A stretch of 64,000 bases of DNA from NCBI RefSeq assembly GCF_902167145.1, contig NC_050099.1, positions 16,630,434 to 16,694,433 on the forward strand. Direction: 5' to 3'. This DNA comes from Zea mays. Lineage: Eukaryota > Streptophyta > Magnoliopsida > Poales > Poaceae. The notes under the pieces were generated by a model that made no database searches, was not told where the DNA came from, and saw only the letters and a program-made list of their open reading frames with translations. Within the stretch, counting starts at the first letter, position 1, and each line of letters starts with the position of its first letter. Positions 20,981-31,240 of the stretch are shown piece by piece. A program made the translations under genes and the position numbers.

Positions 20981-21257
20981 ACACCGGTGCTCCCTGCACC
21001 GGTGCTCCCTGCACGGGGCCTTGTTGGTGCTCCCTATGTGTGGTGTGCCGGGGTGGTACGATGTGATGAGAGGTAGCGGCGGCCGTGACAGGGCGGCGGA
21101 GCTAGGGTGGTGCGGCAGCGCTAGGCTGAGTGGGGGCAGGGCGGGGGCAGTGGGACTCGACGGTGGCGTGGACCTGCGCGACTGCGACGAGGATGCATCT
21201 CGAGGTGGCAAACGAGAGAGAGAAAGAAATGGGAATTTGACTGGCCACTGAAATAAG
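20981..21257. other. GC-rich stretch, no gene assigned
   Basis: It starts with a 15-bp tandem duplication (CCGGTGCTCCCTGCA twice, about 20984-21013). Open frames exist on both strands (21021-21251 plus, 20840-21211 minus), but neither has a recognisable domain and the composition alone explains them. It could be a relic of a gene's first exon. Confidence 0.35.
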
Positions 21258-21405
21258 CTACTCTTGAAGAGATTATGAGATTATTATATATTGGATATTA
21301 GATTATATAATTTAAACCTATAATCTAGATGTTTGGTTATCTGTCAGATTATTTACACTAGATTATATAATCTCATTATATTATAATCTAAAACAAACAG
21401 GGTCA
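21258..21405. repeat. MITE-like AT-rich foldback
   Basis: GATTATATAATC-type palindromic phrases recur. The right end TAATCTAAAACAAACAGGGT resembles the CCTGTTTG... termini of small grass MITEs. The left end is poorly matched, so boundaries are approximate. Confidence 0.4.
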
Positions 21406-21637
21406 CAGTGTAGCCTAATCTTATTTATTATTGAAAGGTCATGTTCTTTGCATTCGTACAAGCATTACTATATTATCACACAAACATTCTACCTTTGTGT
21501 ATATATCTGGCCAGTACCGAAGTTTTAATACAGTACGTAGCATGCCTTGATGCACGCATGTAATTAATCTTCCATGCTTTATTCTGCAGTCATATGCATG
21601 GACTGGTATATACTACGCTTTATCTGAAGATTTGTGT

Positions 21638-22815
21638 TCATGGAGTTGGGTAGGAGGCCATCGTGGAGATACCACAGGCGCCGACGCCCATCTGTAGCTG
21701 CATGAAACCGTTCTCACCCCATCCTGTGCCCCAGGAGTTCTTGAGGATCCAGTACTGGGTTCCCTGGTCATCGGCGCCGTAGCCGATCGCCGTCACTGCA
21801 TGGTTCATGTCCGTGCCACAGCCATCCCCGTCGTATATGCCACCCTGGTAAAACTGGAAAGGACTCGATCCGCCGTCGACGCCAACAGACACCGGCTGGT
21901 TGGCGACTGCGTTGGCGAGCGCGTTCTCGTCGCCGCTGGGCAGGTCCTGGAAGCCGCTGATGGTGGCGGCTGGCTGGACGTTTTGGCACGTCCCTTGGAC
22001 TGCAGAGTAAGGGTAGGCGTCCTCAGTGGTGACGCCGCCATTGTTGATGACGTACTGGAAGGCGTTGTCCATGTAGCCACCGTTGCAGCCCTGGTTCCCG
22101 TCTGACTCGTCGCAGTCTAGAATCTGCTGCTCCGACAGGGAGACCAGGTTTCCTGTCGTTATCATGATCAAACCTTCCATGGCACCTACTGCAGAGAACG
22201 CCCAGCAACAGCCTGCAAATATTGATCTCATTTAGATGCCATTAGCCAGTTACTCAATAGTTAATAATGATAGACGTAGACGGAGCAGTTAACTTTACCA
22301 CATTGGCCTTGGTTCTTGACAGGAGTGACAGCACCCTGCTGCCTCCAATCAACCTGGACATCATCATCTAGGCGCGTAAAATTCTGGTACTTGGAACCAG
22401 CTGCAGGGATCTGCTTGGCCCCGGAAGGCACCGCCGCCGGTTTCCTCAAACCGGTGTACATGGCCGCGAACTCTTTGCTGGTCAGGTCGGCGAACTGGTT
22501 GGTCCCTAGGACGTACTTCTTCTTTCCTCCAGCGTTAGACCTGTCAATAAACTCCGCGTTCGCCTTGAATACCTGGAAACGGTGTGCTTTCTCGGCGTCG
22601 TCCTTGTACTTCCGGCGATACTGCGCCATCCACTTCTTGTACCTCGCCATCATCATCGCCTCGTCTCCTCCTGTAGTTCTGCCGACGGTGGTGGATGGCT
22701 CCACCCGGGCTGCCACTGCGGCGTGGCAAATGCAATCTGCAATGGCTATGACACAGAGGAGGAGCATTAGGGTTGTCATCGTCATGTGCTTGTTGCTAAT
22801 GTTTGACTGATCCAT
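21638..22815 (-). CDS. Papain-like cysteine protease, SAG39/senescence-type (C1A), two exons
   Basis: Exons 22815-22299 and 22212-21638 are joined across an 86-bp GT-AG intron and give 363 residues. Residues about 11-36 form a hydrophobic signal peptide, so the protein enters the secretory path to vacuole or apoplast. Residues about 57-115 are the I29 inhibitor prodomain, with the NQFADLT motif. The mature enzyme begins near residue 150. Catalytic residues are present: Gln169, Cys175 (in GCCWAFSAV), His310 (in MNHAVTAIGYG) and Asn331 (in KNSWGTGWGE). The residue before the catalytic Cys is Cys rather than the common Ser. The intron splits the glycine codon just before the Cys-Cys pair. Length and order match plant SAG39-like proteases that act in senescence, seed or stress proteolysis. 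The reading frame is undamaged; expression is not shown by sequence. It is the only intact-looking cellular gene in the window. Confidence 0.93.
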
Positions 22816-22924
22816 GGTAGTTTGTCTTGAGTGCAGCTCAGCCGCTTGCTCATTAGCTAATTAATTGAGATGTCTAGTGCAGTTGTTTGGAGCACCCGTG
22901 GATTCCTTGGGCAGGATGGCATGG

Positions 22925-22931
22925 CTTTATA
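22925..22931 (-). promoter_or_regulatory. TATA box of the cysteine protease gene
   Basis: The minus strand reads CTATAAAGCC about 110 bp upstream of the start codon, which would place transcription start near 22895 and give a 5' leader of about 80 bases. No other strong TATA element lies between it and the ATG. Confidence 0.6.
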
Positions 22932-23391
22932 GATCCAAGGCCTCGCGGAGCTATTGTACCATTCCTCTAGCCGCCTGTTGTGGTCGACGTCGATAGCCAT
23001 GAGTCCTCACGATCTCTCCACCACTACTAATGCGCAAGTGGATACGGATAACAAAAACCTTTTATTTGATAAGGTGGGGGAAACAGTTTCCAACATTTGC
23101 ACAATAATGTCTAGTGCATATATAACCTGGTCGTCGGTTGGCTGGCAGCCGTAACTGCTGCAGTTGTTCGGATTGCTGAAGCTACAATTCATAGAGACAA
23201 AATACAAGCAGTAGCTTAAGCCTATCACCCCGTGCACGACACATTTTATCTAAGATTTAAAATAGCGGACTTCTACATTCACATGATGTGATATTATATT
23301 ATTAGAAGTAACAAAATTACATTTAGGAATTGTCCTGATAAATGATGTGATATTATATTATTAGTATGTCAAAAATTATATCAATTATATT
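22932..23391. other. Upstream region of the protease gene, no further gene
   Basis: The short open frames here have no recognisable domain. A direct repeat ATGATGTGATATTATATTATTAG occurs at about 23284 and 23342, flanking a short AT-rich segment; it may mark a small insertion. Confidence 0.45.
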
Positions 23392-23840
23392 TGTTGGGGC
23401 CCTCTTTCATCGAATGTCCTCAAAACACTAATGCATTAACCATTATCAAGTCTGTTTTGAGTTGCAACAGAGCATATGATGAAGGATGCCTTCGGCTAGA
23501 GGTAGCATACAACTGTTGTCGTCACGAAGACAAAGGTAGGAGCTTCGGATCGACGGCGCACGCACGCGGAAGAGAAACTAAACTGACCGAAGCAAACCAA
23601 GATCCTCAAGACATATTTAACAAGATTAAGAAGGGAAAAGACAATAATGATCCTTAAGACATGATTATAATTTTATCGAAGCTGTACCCCACAGCTATAA
23701 ACAGAGGACCAGTACCATACATTAGATACACTTTTTGGCCGGAGAAAAGCTATTTCGGTCTGTATATAAAACGTTGTATCCTTTTTACCTTCGCATTGTA
23801 ACTCACAGTAGCCGAAGGATTCAGAAACAGGTGACCAACA
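23392..23840 (+). mobile_element. Small solo LTR with perfect 5-bp TSD
   Basis: It begins TGTTGGGGCCC and ends GTGACCAACA, and is flanked by ATATT at 23387-23391 and 23841-23845. It carries a TATA-like CTATAAACAGAGG at about 23693. Its ends resemble the LTR at 42906-43628 (TGTTGGGGGCC ... GACCAACA), but it is about 270 bp shorter. No internal domain is present. It lies upstream of the protease gene, so it could influence its transcription, but nothing in the sequence shows that. Confidence 0.85.
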
Positions 23841-24837
23841 ATATTGATCATTCCATATAGCTCAACATTGAACTCGACAGAGACCCATTTCCTAATTGCA
23901 TGACCTGCCACATCCCTATATTAACACCGAGTCTTATGCAAAAAAAAAAAACCAAACTTTGTTTAATTGTTTATAACCAGAACAATGTTTAATTTATCAT
24001 GGTTCGAAAATTTTCATCTACTATATATGCTACAAACACATCAGAATAACTCTGAATCAGCACCTCACTGTCCCTGCAAAATGTAGTTTTTAGATAAACT
24101 GCTCATAGCGTGGTCCAGATATCTTCCACAAGCATCGCCATATCCATCAAGTTGGCCACAATTAACAGACAAAGATTGAACATGGCACATCCATGCACAC
24201 TCGGAGGTGGGAAGTGAACCATCCACCTCAAAAGAAATAACTACACCACAAATTTCTGTAAGGAGCCACTAAAGGGCTCAATGATCAATCTAAGCCCTCG
24301 TGCCCGGGGCCGCTAATGTAGAGTATCAATGTTTAGGCTAATTTTTGGCCCATTTTTGGGTTGTTTTACCTTGCCCCGACTATACCCAAGGGCACCCCAT
24401 CTTAATTAGAAGTTCTAGGTGTTTCCCCTTTACAAAAACACCTAGTTTTGGAGGACCACATGAAGTCCATGCAATATATAGTTGTGCCATATTTTTTGAT
24501 CAATAAACCACAGTTCTGGAGAATTGTTCGTGGCCACGAGTGCACTGAAGCTTTGACTTTTCATGAGGGACTGCGAAGGGCGTATTGTAACACCGACCCC
24601 AGGTGTTAGGCAAGTGTTTCCGTCATCATTTCATTAAGTGACCCATTATTATCACCTATGGCTTAAGTAAGGAAAACCCCACCAAAATTATGATTAAGAC
24701 TTGTAATCAAATTATGAACACTAAGGATGTTCTAACACACCCAGCTTTAACAACGTAAATGGAAACAAATCACGACGCTAGTTGTTACGGTGTAAAGAAG
24801 TATGTCGTTTGTTTGGTTCGCTCGAGTAGGAGGGAGA
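23841..24837. other. No gene recognised
   Basis: Mixed AT-rich sequence with an A run at 23940. From about 24586 the sequence TGTAACACCGACCCCAGGTG resembles the start of a TGTAAC-type long LTR, but no other boundary was found before the CACTA element at 24838. No open frame with a domain. Confidence 0.4.
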
Positions 24838-25200
24838 CACTACAGTAAACGAAGTAACTTCCGACGGCCCAAGCCGTCGGACATAAGCCTTAAACCGTCG
24901 GACATAGCTTATGTCCGACGGTTTCTAGCCGCCGGACGTAACGCGTCGAAAATAGGGTTATGTCCGACGGCTGCAGTCGGACATAACGTATCTCCGACGG
25001 CCGCAACCAACCGTCGGAGATAACGGTTCGCAACTGTTTTACCTGTCGTCTATGGGACCCACAGCGGTTATGTCCGACGGCTCGCGCTAGACCGTCGGAC
25101 ATAACAAACCCTTATGTCCGACGACCTAGTAAACCGTCGGACATAACAAACCCTTATGTTCGACGGCTTACTCTAGGCCGTCGGACATAACAAATTCCAG
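24838..25200. repeat. Left subterminal array of the CACTA element
   Basis: About ten copies of CCGTCGGACATA or its reverse complement TATGTCCGACGG, in head-to-head pairs separated by short variable spacers. A variant with GAGATA in place of GACATA also occurs. Such arrays bind the element's TNPA-class protein (family knowledge). Confidence 0.85.
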
Positions 25201-25919
25201 AAATTGCACAAAATTCTGTATTTTAAAAAATCTAACATTTGCAAAATCAAAACATATTTCATGCACATATACACATTCACAATCACAAATATACTCACAT
25301 AAGTATTCACAATCACAAATATACTCACATATATAGTATTCACATTCACAAATTTAACATAACGACATATATAGTTTCAAATGGTTGCAACAAGTGTTTT
25401 AAATCAACATATAGGTCGAAAATCCAAACTGACATAGTGTTCGACGGATAGTCTTTCACATGAAAGGTTGCAACAAGTGTTTTACATCACTATCACTCAT
25501 ATCCATCGCCACCTCCTCTGGCTGGACTCTGCGTGTTGAAAAGGTTGTTCACCCAAGAATGTGATGCGTCGTCTTGACCAGACCCATCTCCAGGTGCGGC
25601 AACTGAAGCGGGTGGTGTCTGAAATCCCTATAACACAAGCACATGAAATAATAACCACTCAGTTGTTCATTTAAACACATAAGACATCTATGAACATGTC
25701 ACACACGCATATGTGTACATACCATAGGGAATTGTGATGGAGGCGGAGGTGGAGGCGCCAACATTGGCATTGGCAATGCAAAGTCCGGAGGCGGCGTCCC
25801 ATATGTCGGCATCGGGACGCCCGCTTGTTGGGCTAGTTGCTAAAAATTATATACAAACCATTGTTGAGCAAATAAGATACACATCATGTGTTTTGCAAAA
25901 TAATGTACAAAATGTTACT

Positions 25920-27129
25920 TCAACTTACCGAGAGAAGAGCTTGATTTTGGGCCTGGAGGTTTGCATAATAGTCGTCCTTCTTCTGGTACTCAGCTTGTTG
26001 TCTCTGGTACTCAGCTTGTTGTCTCTGGTACTCCAATTGTTCCCTCAAAACTGATTGATGATACTCTGTCTGTTGACGCAACACGGCAAGCTCTATCTTT
26101 TGGGCGGATGATCGTGAACGGGACGACTGTGAAGACGACGATGTGGACTGTCGTCCACGGCGTCTCAGCTCCCTAGAATCAATCGTAGAATCAAAAATAC
26201 CCAACCTACAAGAGTAAACCATGCACTTATATAGTAAATCATGGGCTCAGTTGAATCGCAAGCATATGAGGATAATTTTGAAATCCAAATCAAATAATCT
26301 CACTGTCCATGGGCTTGTCTTCCTGCGCTAGCATATGCTGCCTGAGGGTCGATTGGCTGGCTCCTCCAATCGTACTCTTGTCCATGGCGTTGAACCATCT
26401 CGTGCCCATACGAAGCCTGGAGGCAAACAATATCAAATATAAGTGCATCACCAAATTGATGGACAAACACATAATAGAGTATCAAAAACTCACTAGACGG
26501 TCGGTGGCCGTCTGAGTGCATAACACATCAGGATTCTGAGGATCAGAACCCCTATGCCCTTGCATATACACCTCAACATCGGTGGGCGTACGGTCGGATT
26601 TGACTTCCTGTACATACAAGTTAGAATGACACATTTCTATGTAATTCGAAGTTACAACATACTTTGACATACCATTCGCTTAGCCAAGCGCACATGTCCA
26701 TCGCCGCCGTAGTTGTGGAACGACTCAGTCCAACGGTTTCCCCTATTCCTTTCGGAAATGGCACGAAACTCAGGGGAAGCCCACCATCTACACAAGGCCC
26801 GATAACCCTCTGATCGGGTGGCCATCCACGACACCGACACCTACATGATTTTTTTTTCAATAAAGCAAATACATGGATTCGTGCGATATGAGATGCAACA
26901 ACTTGTTTACCTCAAGGTATTGCTCCTCCGTAAGGTAAATTGATGACCACTCGGCCTTGGTACTTGGCATCGGTCGATCATCAGCACTTGCTCTGTACCA
27001 TGCATTTATAGCCTGAATTCGTGCATAGTACATTGCATCTGCAACAACATCGTTCGCGTTATACTCAAACACGTAACGAGCGTTCATATCATATGATCCA
27101 TCGTCCGGCAACTTGTACCGTTTCTGCAA
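25920..27129 (-). pseudogene. CACTA second gene, Transposase_24-like, multi-exon fragment
   Basis: On the minus strand, exon-like blocks encode in order: NARYVFEYNAND...AEWSSIYLTEEQY (27129-26912), WMATRSEGYRALCRWWASPEF...NRWTESFHNYGGDGH (about 26840-26670), PTDVEVYMQGHRGSDPQNP (about 26600-26540), GHEMVQRHGQEYDWRSQP (about 26410-26350), and a Ser/Arg-rich then Gln-rich coiled-coil tail with repeated EYQRQQA (26190-25930). The order matches the plant Transposase_24 family found as the second gene of CACTA elements, likely the DNA-binding partner of TNP2. AT-rich GT-AG-like introns separate the blocks. The first exon seems to be missing because the upstream transposase 3' end is truncated. Functionality is doubtful. 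Confidence 0.65.
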
Positions 27130-27153
27130 AAAAATAGTGTTATCATAAAAGCA

Positions 27154-27280
27154 AACACCACTTTGAGTTGTTTATCTCCAAAAAAACTCAATCATGCCAT
27201 ATTGGTTTTCTCGCGTTGTATTTGGAGAAAACCAATCACAATCGAAGAACACCACTTTGAGTTGTTTATCTCCAAAAAAC
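27154..27280. repeat. 32-bp direct duplication that truncates the transposase C-terminus
   Basis: AACACCACTTTGAGTTGTTT and its continuation occur at 27154-27185 and again at 27248-27279. On the minus strand the duplicated piece encodes the end of EYKFFGDKQLKVV. The second pass is out of frame and ends the DUF4216 exon. Confidence 0.85.
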
Positions 27281-30245
27281 TTGTACTCGAGTATATCATT
27301 AATGACTCCATAATAATTAGTCACCTTCCCTTCATCATCGACAGCTCTAGTTACAACTTCGGAATTTGTCATGGCTGCTAGAGGATGATCATCTTCGAAC
27401 CTTGTAGAACGGAATCTAAAACCGTTGACATCATACCGACCATAACGTCTAACAGTTACTGCTCCAAGGGATAATTGTCGAAGGTTTGGGTGTATATTGT
27501 CATTTTTATCTACATAATCTCGAAACCAACACAAGAAATTAGGTCCCCCATCTTTTCCCTCTCGACGAATCTAGTCACGTTCATAGCTAGAGATGCAATT
27601 TTGAGAATCAAATTCACTGTTAGTACAAGGAAACAAACCTTTTAGTATAACATCAAAAATTGAAACGGCAATGACTAAAATTAAGTTTACACTTACAGGA
27701 GAAACTGACTCATCTCTTCCATGTTGTTATACATGTAGAGTAAAGCAGTCTTCCATTCGTCATTGGTGAAACAGTATGTTGTGTTGGGTCCTACAGTTTT
27801 GCCCCTCCATTGAAAAATTTCAATATCACTGATAGGGGCCTCGTCGACATGATACCGTAACGCAGGTGCATTGACATTGTGTTCCTATGCAAAGTACAGG
27901 CCCGTGAACGATGCTATCTCTTTGTATTTGAATTCTTCAGTGATGCACCCTTCAACTCGTCTCTTATTACCAACCATTGCACGTAGCTTCTTTAGTGTCC
28001 TTTCGATGTGATACATCCATCTATACTGCATAGGACCTCCTACCTTAGCTTCGTATGATAGGTGAACAAGTAGATGTTGCATCAGATTGAAGAAACCTGG
28101 TGGAAATATTTTTTCAAGTTTGCATACCAAAATTGGTATTTGTTGCTCAAGCTTCTCCATCATCTCTTTCTTTATTTCTTTAGCACATAGATGTCTATAA
28201 AAGTAGCTTAGCTCCGCTAATGCTTTCCAGACATCATTTTTTACAAAACCTCGAAACATAACAGGAAGGAGTCTTTCCATTATTATGTGGTAGTCATGAC
28301 TCTTCAACCTAGAAAACTTGCCCGTCTTCAAATTCACAGACCTTCTAAAGCCCGCGGCGTAACCATCTAGGAACTTTAAGTTTTTCAACCATTTCATCAA
28401 TTGTTTCTTCCTTTTAGGTTTAATGCTGAAAGGAGCATGTGGCTTCTTCTGGTTCTCTCCTATCTCCATAGTTGGTCTTCTACAGATTAAGGCCAAGTCT
28501 TTTCTAGCCTTAGGGTTGTCTTTTGTTTTGTCAGTGATATTCATGCAAGTGCTGATAATGCTTTCACCCATATTTCGTTCCTGGTGCATCACATCAATGT
28601 TATGCATTAGAATCAAGGCTTTCATATAAGGGAGTTCCCATAGACCACATTTGTGAGTCCAATTATGCTCGGTTCCATAACCTTCAAAACGATTTCCATG
28701 TTCGTTTAGTTTCAAATCATTAAGTCTCGCGAGAATCTCTGGACCACTAAGACGCTTGGGTGGTCCCCTCGTCACAATCATGTCCTTTTTAAAAGCGTTC
28801 CTATCGAACCTGAACGGGTGATCCTCTGGCAAAAAATATCTATGGCAATCAAAGTAACATATCTTTCCACCAAACTTTAGTCGAAAGCATAAAGTGTCTT
28901 CAACGCATATCGGACATGTCAAAATCCCATGACAACTCCATCCAGCAAAGATACCATAAGCCATAAAATCATGAATAGACCACAAAAACGCGGCTCTTAG
29001 GTTGAACTTTTGTTTCTTGTAACAATCGTACGCCTCGACTCCTTCCCACAAAATTTTCAATTCTTCAACCAGGGGTCTCATCATCACATCGATCTTTATT
29101 CCAGGATGATCCGGACCAGGTATTACAAGACACAAGAAAATAAATTCATATTTCATGCAAAGAGCTGGTGGAAGGTTGTATGGAACAACAAAGACGGGCC
29201 AACATGAGTAGGACGTTGCAGTTAGATTGAAAGGCGAGAAACCATCTGTTGCCAAACCGAAGTGAACATTGCGCACTTCATCAGCAAAGCTGGAATCAAA
29301 AGCATCTAGTGCCTTCCATGCATCTGTATCAGCTGGGTGCGCCATGACATTTGGATTCTCACGTACCCCTTCTTTGTGCCACCTCATGTGTCTGGCTGTA
29401 TTCTTGGAGATGAACAAACGTTTCAACCGAGGTATAAGAGGCATGTAACGAAGCTGCTTACGTGCAATCTTCGTCGTAACGGTCAAACCATCGTCGTTTT
29501 CAACCTCAACGAATCTACGCTCACCACATACAGTACACTTCTTCTCACCCGCGGTCTCCTTCCAGAAAAGCATACAATTATTATCACAGACATCGATTTT
29601 TTCATAGTCCATACCGAGCCCAGAGAGCAACTTTTTGGACTGATACATGTCCTTTGGCATCTTGTGATTCTCCGGAAGTACATCACTAATCAAGTTCAAA
29701 AGCTCCTTGTAGCAGTTGTTTGAGAATGCAAACTTAGACTTAATAGCCATAAGTCGAGTCACAAATACAAGGACGGTCACTTTCGTGTGCTCATGCAACG
29801 GCTCTTCGGCAGCTTTAAGGAGCTCAAAGAACTTCTGAACCTCAGGTGTAGCTGGATCCTCATAATCGGTGGGTTGATCGGGGTTCTCCGAATCGACGGT
29901 TAGAAGCTCATGGCGTACATCGTCAAGCATCTCTTCCATCCTATCGTAGTCCCCCTCTTCATGTGACTGAACTTCCGACACAATACGAGGAGGTGGGTCC
30001 TCACCGTGGTGCACCCACACCTCATAGCCTGGCATATAACCGTTCATGCAAAGATCTATCGACATAGTCCTCCTGTCAAGGAAATAAATGTTCTGACACT
30101 TGCTACAAGGGCACCTTACATCGGTTCCAGTCTCTGGCCGAGCAAAAGCACGGTCGAGAAAAGCATCAGTCTTGGCAACCCACTCACTTGATAGAGCACC
30201 TCTTTTCTTCCAACCTTCATACATCCATCGACGATCCTCCTCCAT
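27172..30245 (-). pseudogene. CACTA TNP2-type transposase with two nonsense codons
   Basis: From ATG at 30245 a 786-residue frame contains the transposase-associated domain (about residues 1-90, with EWVAKT, RCPCSKC and YEVWVHHGE), the TNP2 catalytic-type domain (about 180-480, with LPENHKMPKDMY, DNNCMLFWKE, FGLATDGFSPF and CPIC) and the start of the DUF4218 region (about 640 onward). A TAG at 27885-27887 interrupts the frame. Similarity continues in frame to a donor site near 27697, then after an intron in an exon from 27616 with a second stop (near 27570) and a DUF4216 region (YYGVINDILEYKFFGDKQL). DUF4216 ends abruptly where a 32-bp segment is duplicated. The protein would bind and cut CACTA ends, but this copy is broken. 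Confidence 0.88.
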
Positions 30246-30341
30246 ACTAGATACGAGATTTTAACTTGATTAGTTAAGTAAATCACGCCCCTAATCTAAT
30301 AAACCACACTAATACAAGGAAAATCATTTCACGGGACCCTA

Positions 30342-30511
30342 AATCATATAAAATGACCTTATTTTCGAGGGCATTATAATTACCCTCGGAATTAATAGTT
30401 TAAATTATATAGGTACCACTACATAACATTGTCATGGGTGACAAATCATATAAAATGACCTTATTTCTGAGGGCATTATAATTACCCTCGGAAATTAAAA
30501 GTTTAAATTAT
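30342..30511. repeat. Direct repeat of about 68 bp with an internal palindrome
   Basis: AAATCATATAAAATGACCTT and its continuation occur at about 30342-30409 and 30443-30511. Each copy contains GAGGGCATTATAATTACCCTC, which can fold into a hairpin. It lies just upstream of the transposase start codon, where regulatory sequence of the element is expected. Confidence 0.85.
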
Positions 30512-30679
30512 CTAAACACCACTAAGTAAACAAAAACAAATTAAATTAATTACATAATCCAATTTCGGCCATCGCACACAATAAATTAAACAATATTTAA
30601 CATACTAATTATTTAACAACAAAAATTGCAACTACAAAACAATATTAACATATACAAAATAATACTTAAACTACTCACT

Positions 30680-30990
30680 TGAGAGTGCGGGGCGGGGCGG
30701 GCGGGGCTCCGGCGTGGGCGGGGCTGCGACCGGCGGCGACGGGGCAACACGGTGGTGACGGGGACGACTGCGCGGGCGATCGACGCGGGTGTGGCAGCAC
30801 GGTGGTGGCGGGGGCGGCAGCGCGGCGGCGGGCAGCACGACCGCGGGATGCACGGCGGGCAGAGTGGGCAGCGCGACGGCGGGTGTGGTGGCGGGGGGGG
30901 GGCAGCACGATGGCCGGCAGGGGCGTGGCGGCGGCGGGCAGCACGGGGACGACGGTGGCGCGCACTGGGAAGATGGAAAATGAAACGGTG
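30680..30990 (-). promoter_or_regulatory. GC-rich block in the CACTA 5' region, probably promoter/leader
   Basis: A block of CGG/GGCGGC-rich sequence lies between the right subterminal array and the transposase start. Open frames occur on both strands with Arg/Pro/Gly-rich translations and no domain, so they are compositional. Its place fits the GC-rich transcribed leader of En/Spm-type elements (inference). Confidence 0.4.
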
Positions 30991-31014
30991 TTCCCTGGCC
31001 ACGCGGTTAAATCG

Positions 31015-31240
31015 CTTTATCTCCGACGGCTGGCCGTCGGATATAACCTTATGTCCGACGGCTGTAATACGGGCCGTCGGAGATAACCTTATGTCCGACG
31101 GCGCTCTGACAGCCGTCGGAGATACGTCGTTATGTCCGACGGCCAGCCCAGGCGCTCGGACATAAGGCTATCTCCGACGGTCTCCTGCACGACCGTCGGA
31201 GATAACAAGGCCGTCGGAGATGTTTGTTTTTACTGTAGTG
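31015..31240. repeat. Right subterminal array of the CACTA element
   Basis: Repeated TATCTCCGACGG, TATGTCCGACGG and reverse complements, with paired inverted copies around 8-12 base spacers, ending TTTTTACTGTAGTG. It matches the array at the left end. Confidence 0.85.

Larger units (their letters stand above)
24838..31240 (-). mobile_element. CACTA (En/Spm) transposon with damaged transposase genes
   Basis: The ends are CACTACAGTAAACGAAG at 24838 and, reverse complemented, CACTACAGTAAAAACAAAC at 31240. They are flanked by a 3-bp duplication AGA (24835-24837, 31241-31243). Both ends carry dense subterminal arrays of CCGTCGGACATAA / TATGTCCGACGG. On the minus strand it encodes a TNP2-type transposase (27172-30245) and then a Transposase_24-like gene (about 25920-27129). 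Two nonsense codons and a local duplication in the transposase indicate that it is now inactive, although the terminal structure is intact enough for mobilisation in trans. Confidence 0.92.

Noticed and set aside
20840..21251. Overlapping frames as a possible gene start
   Set aside because: No domain, no splice or promoter context that could be supported, and part of it overlaps the Cassandra 3' LTR. Recorded only as an unassigned GC-rich stretch.
30613..31165. Several frames of 60-137 codons on both strands
   Set aside because: GC-rich CACTA leader and subterminal arrays; translations are low-complexity and mirror each other.
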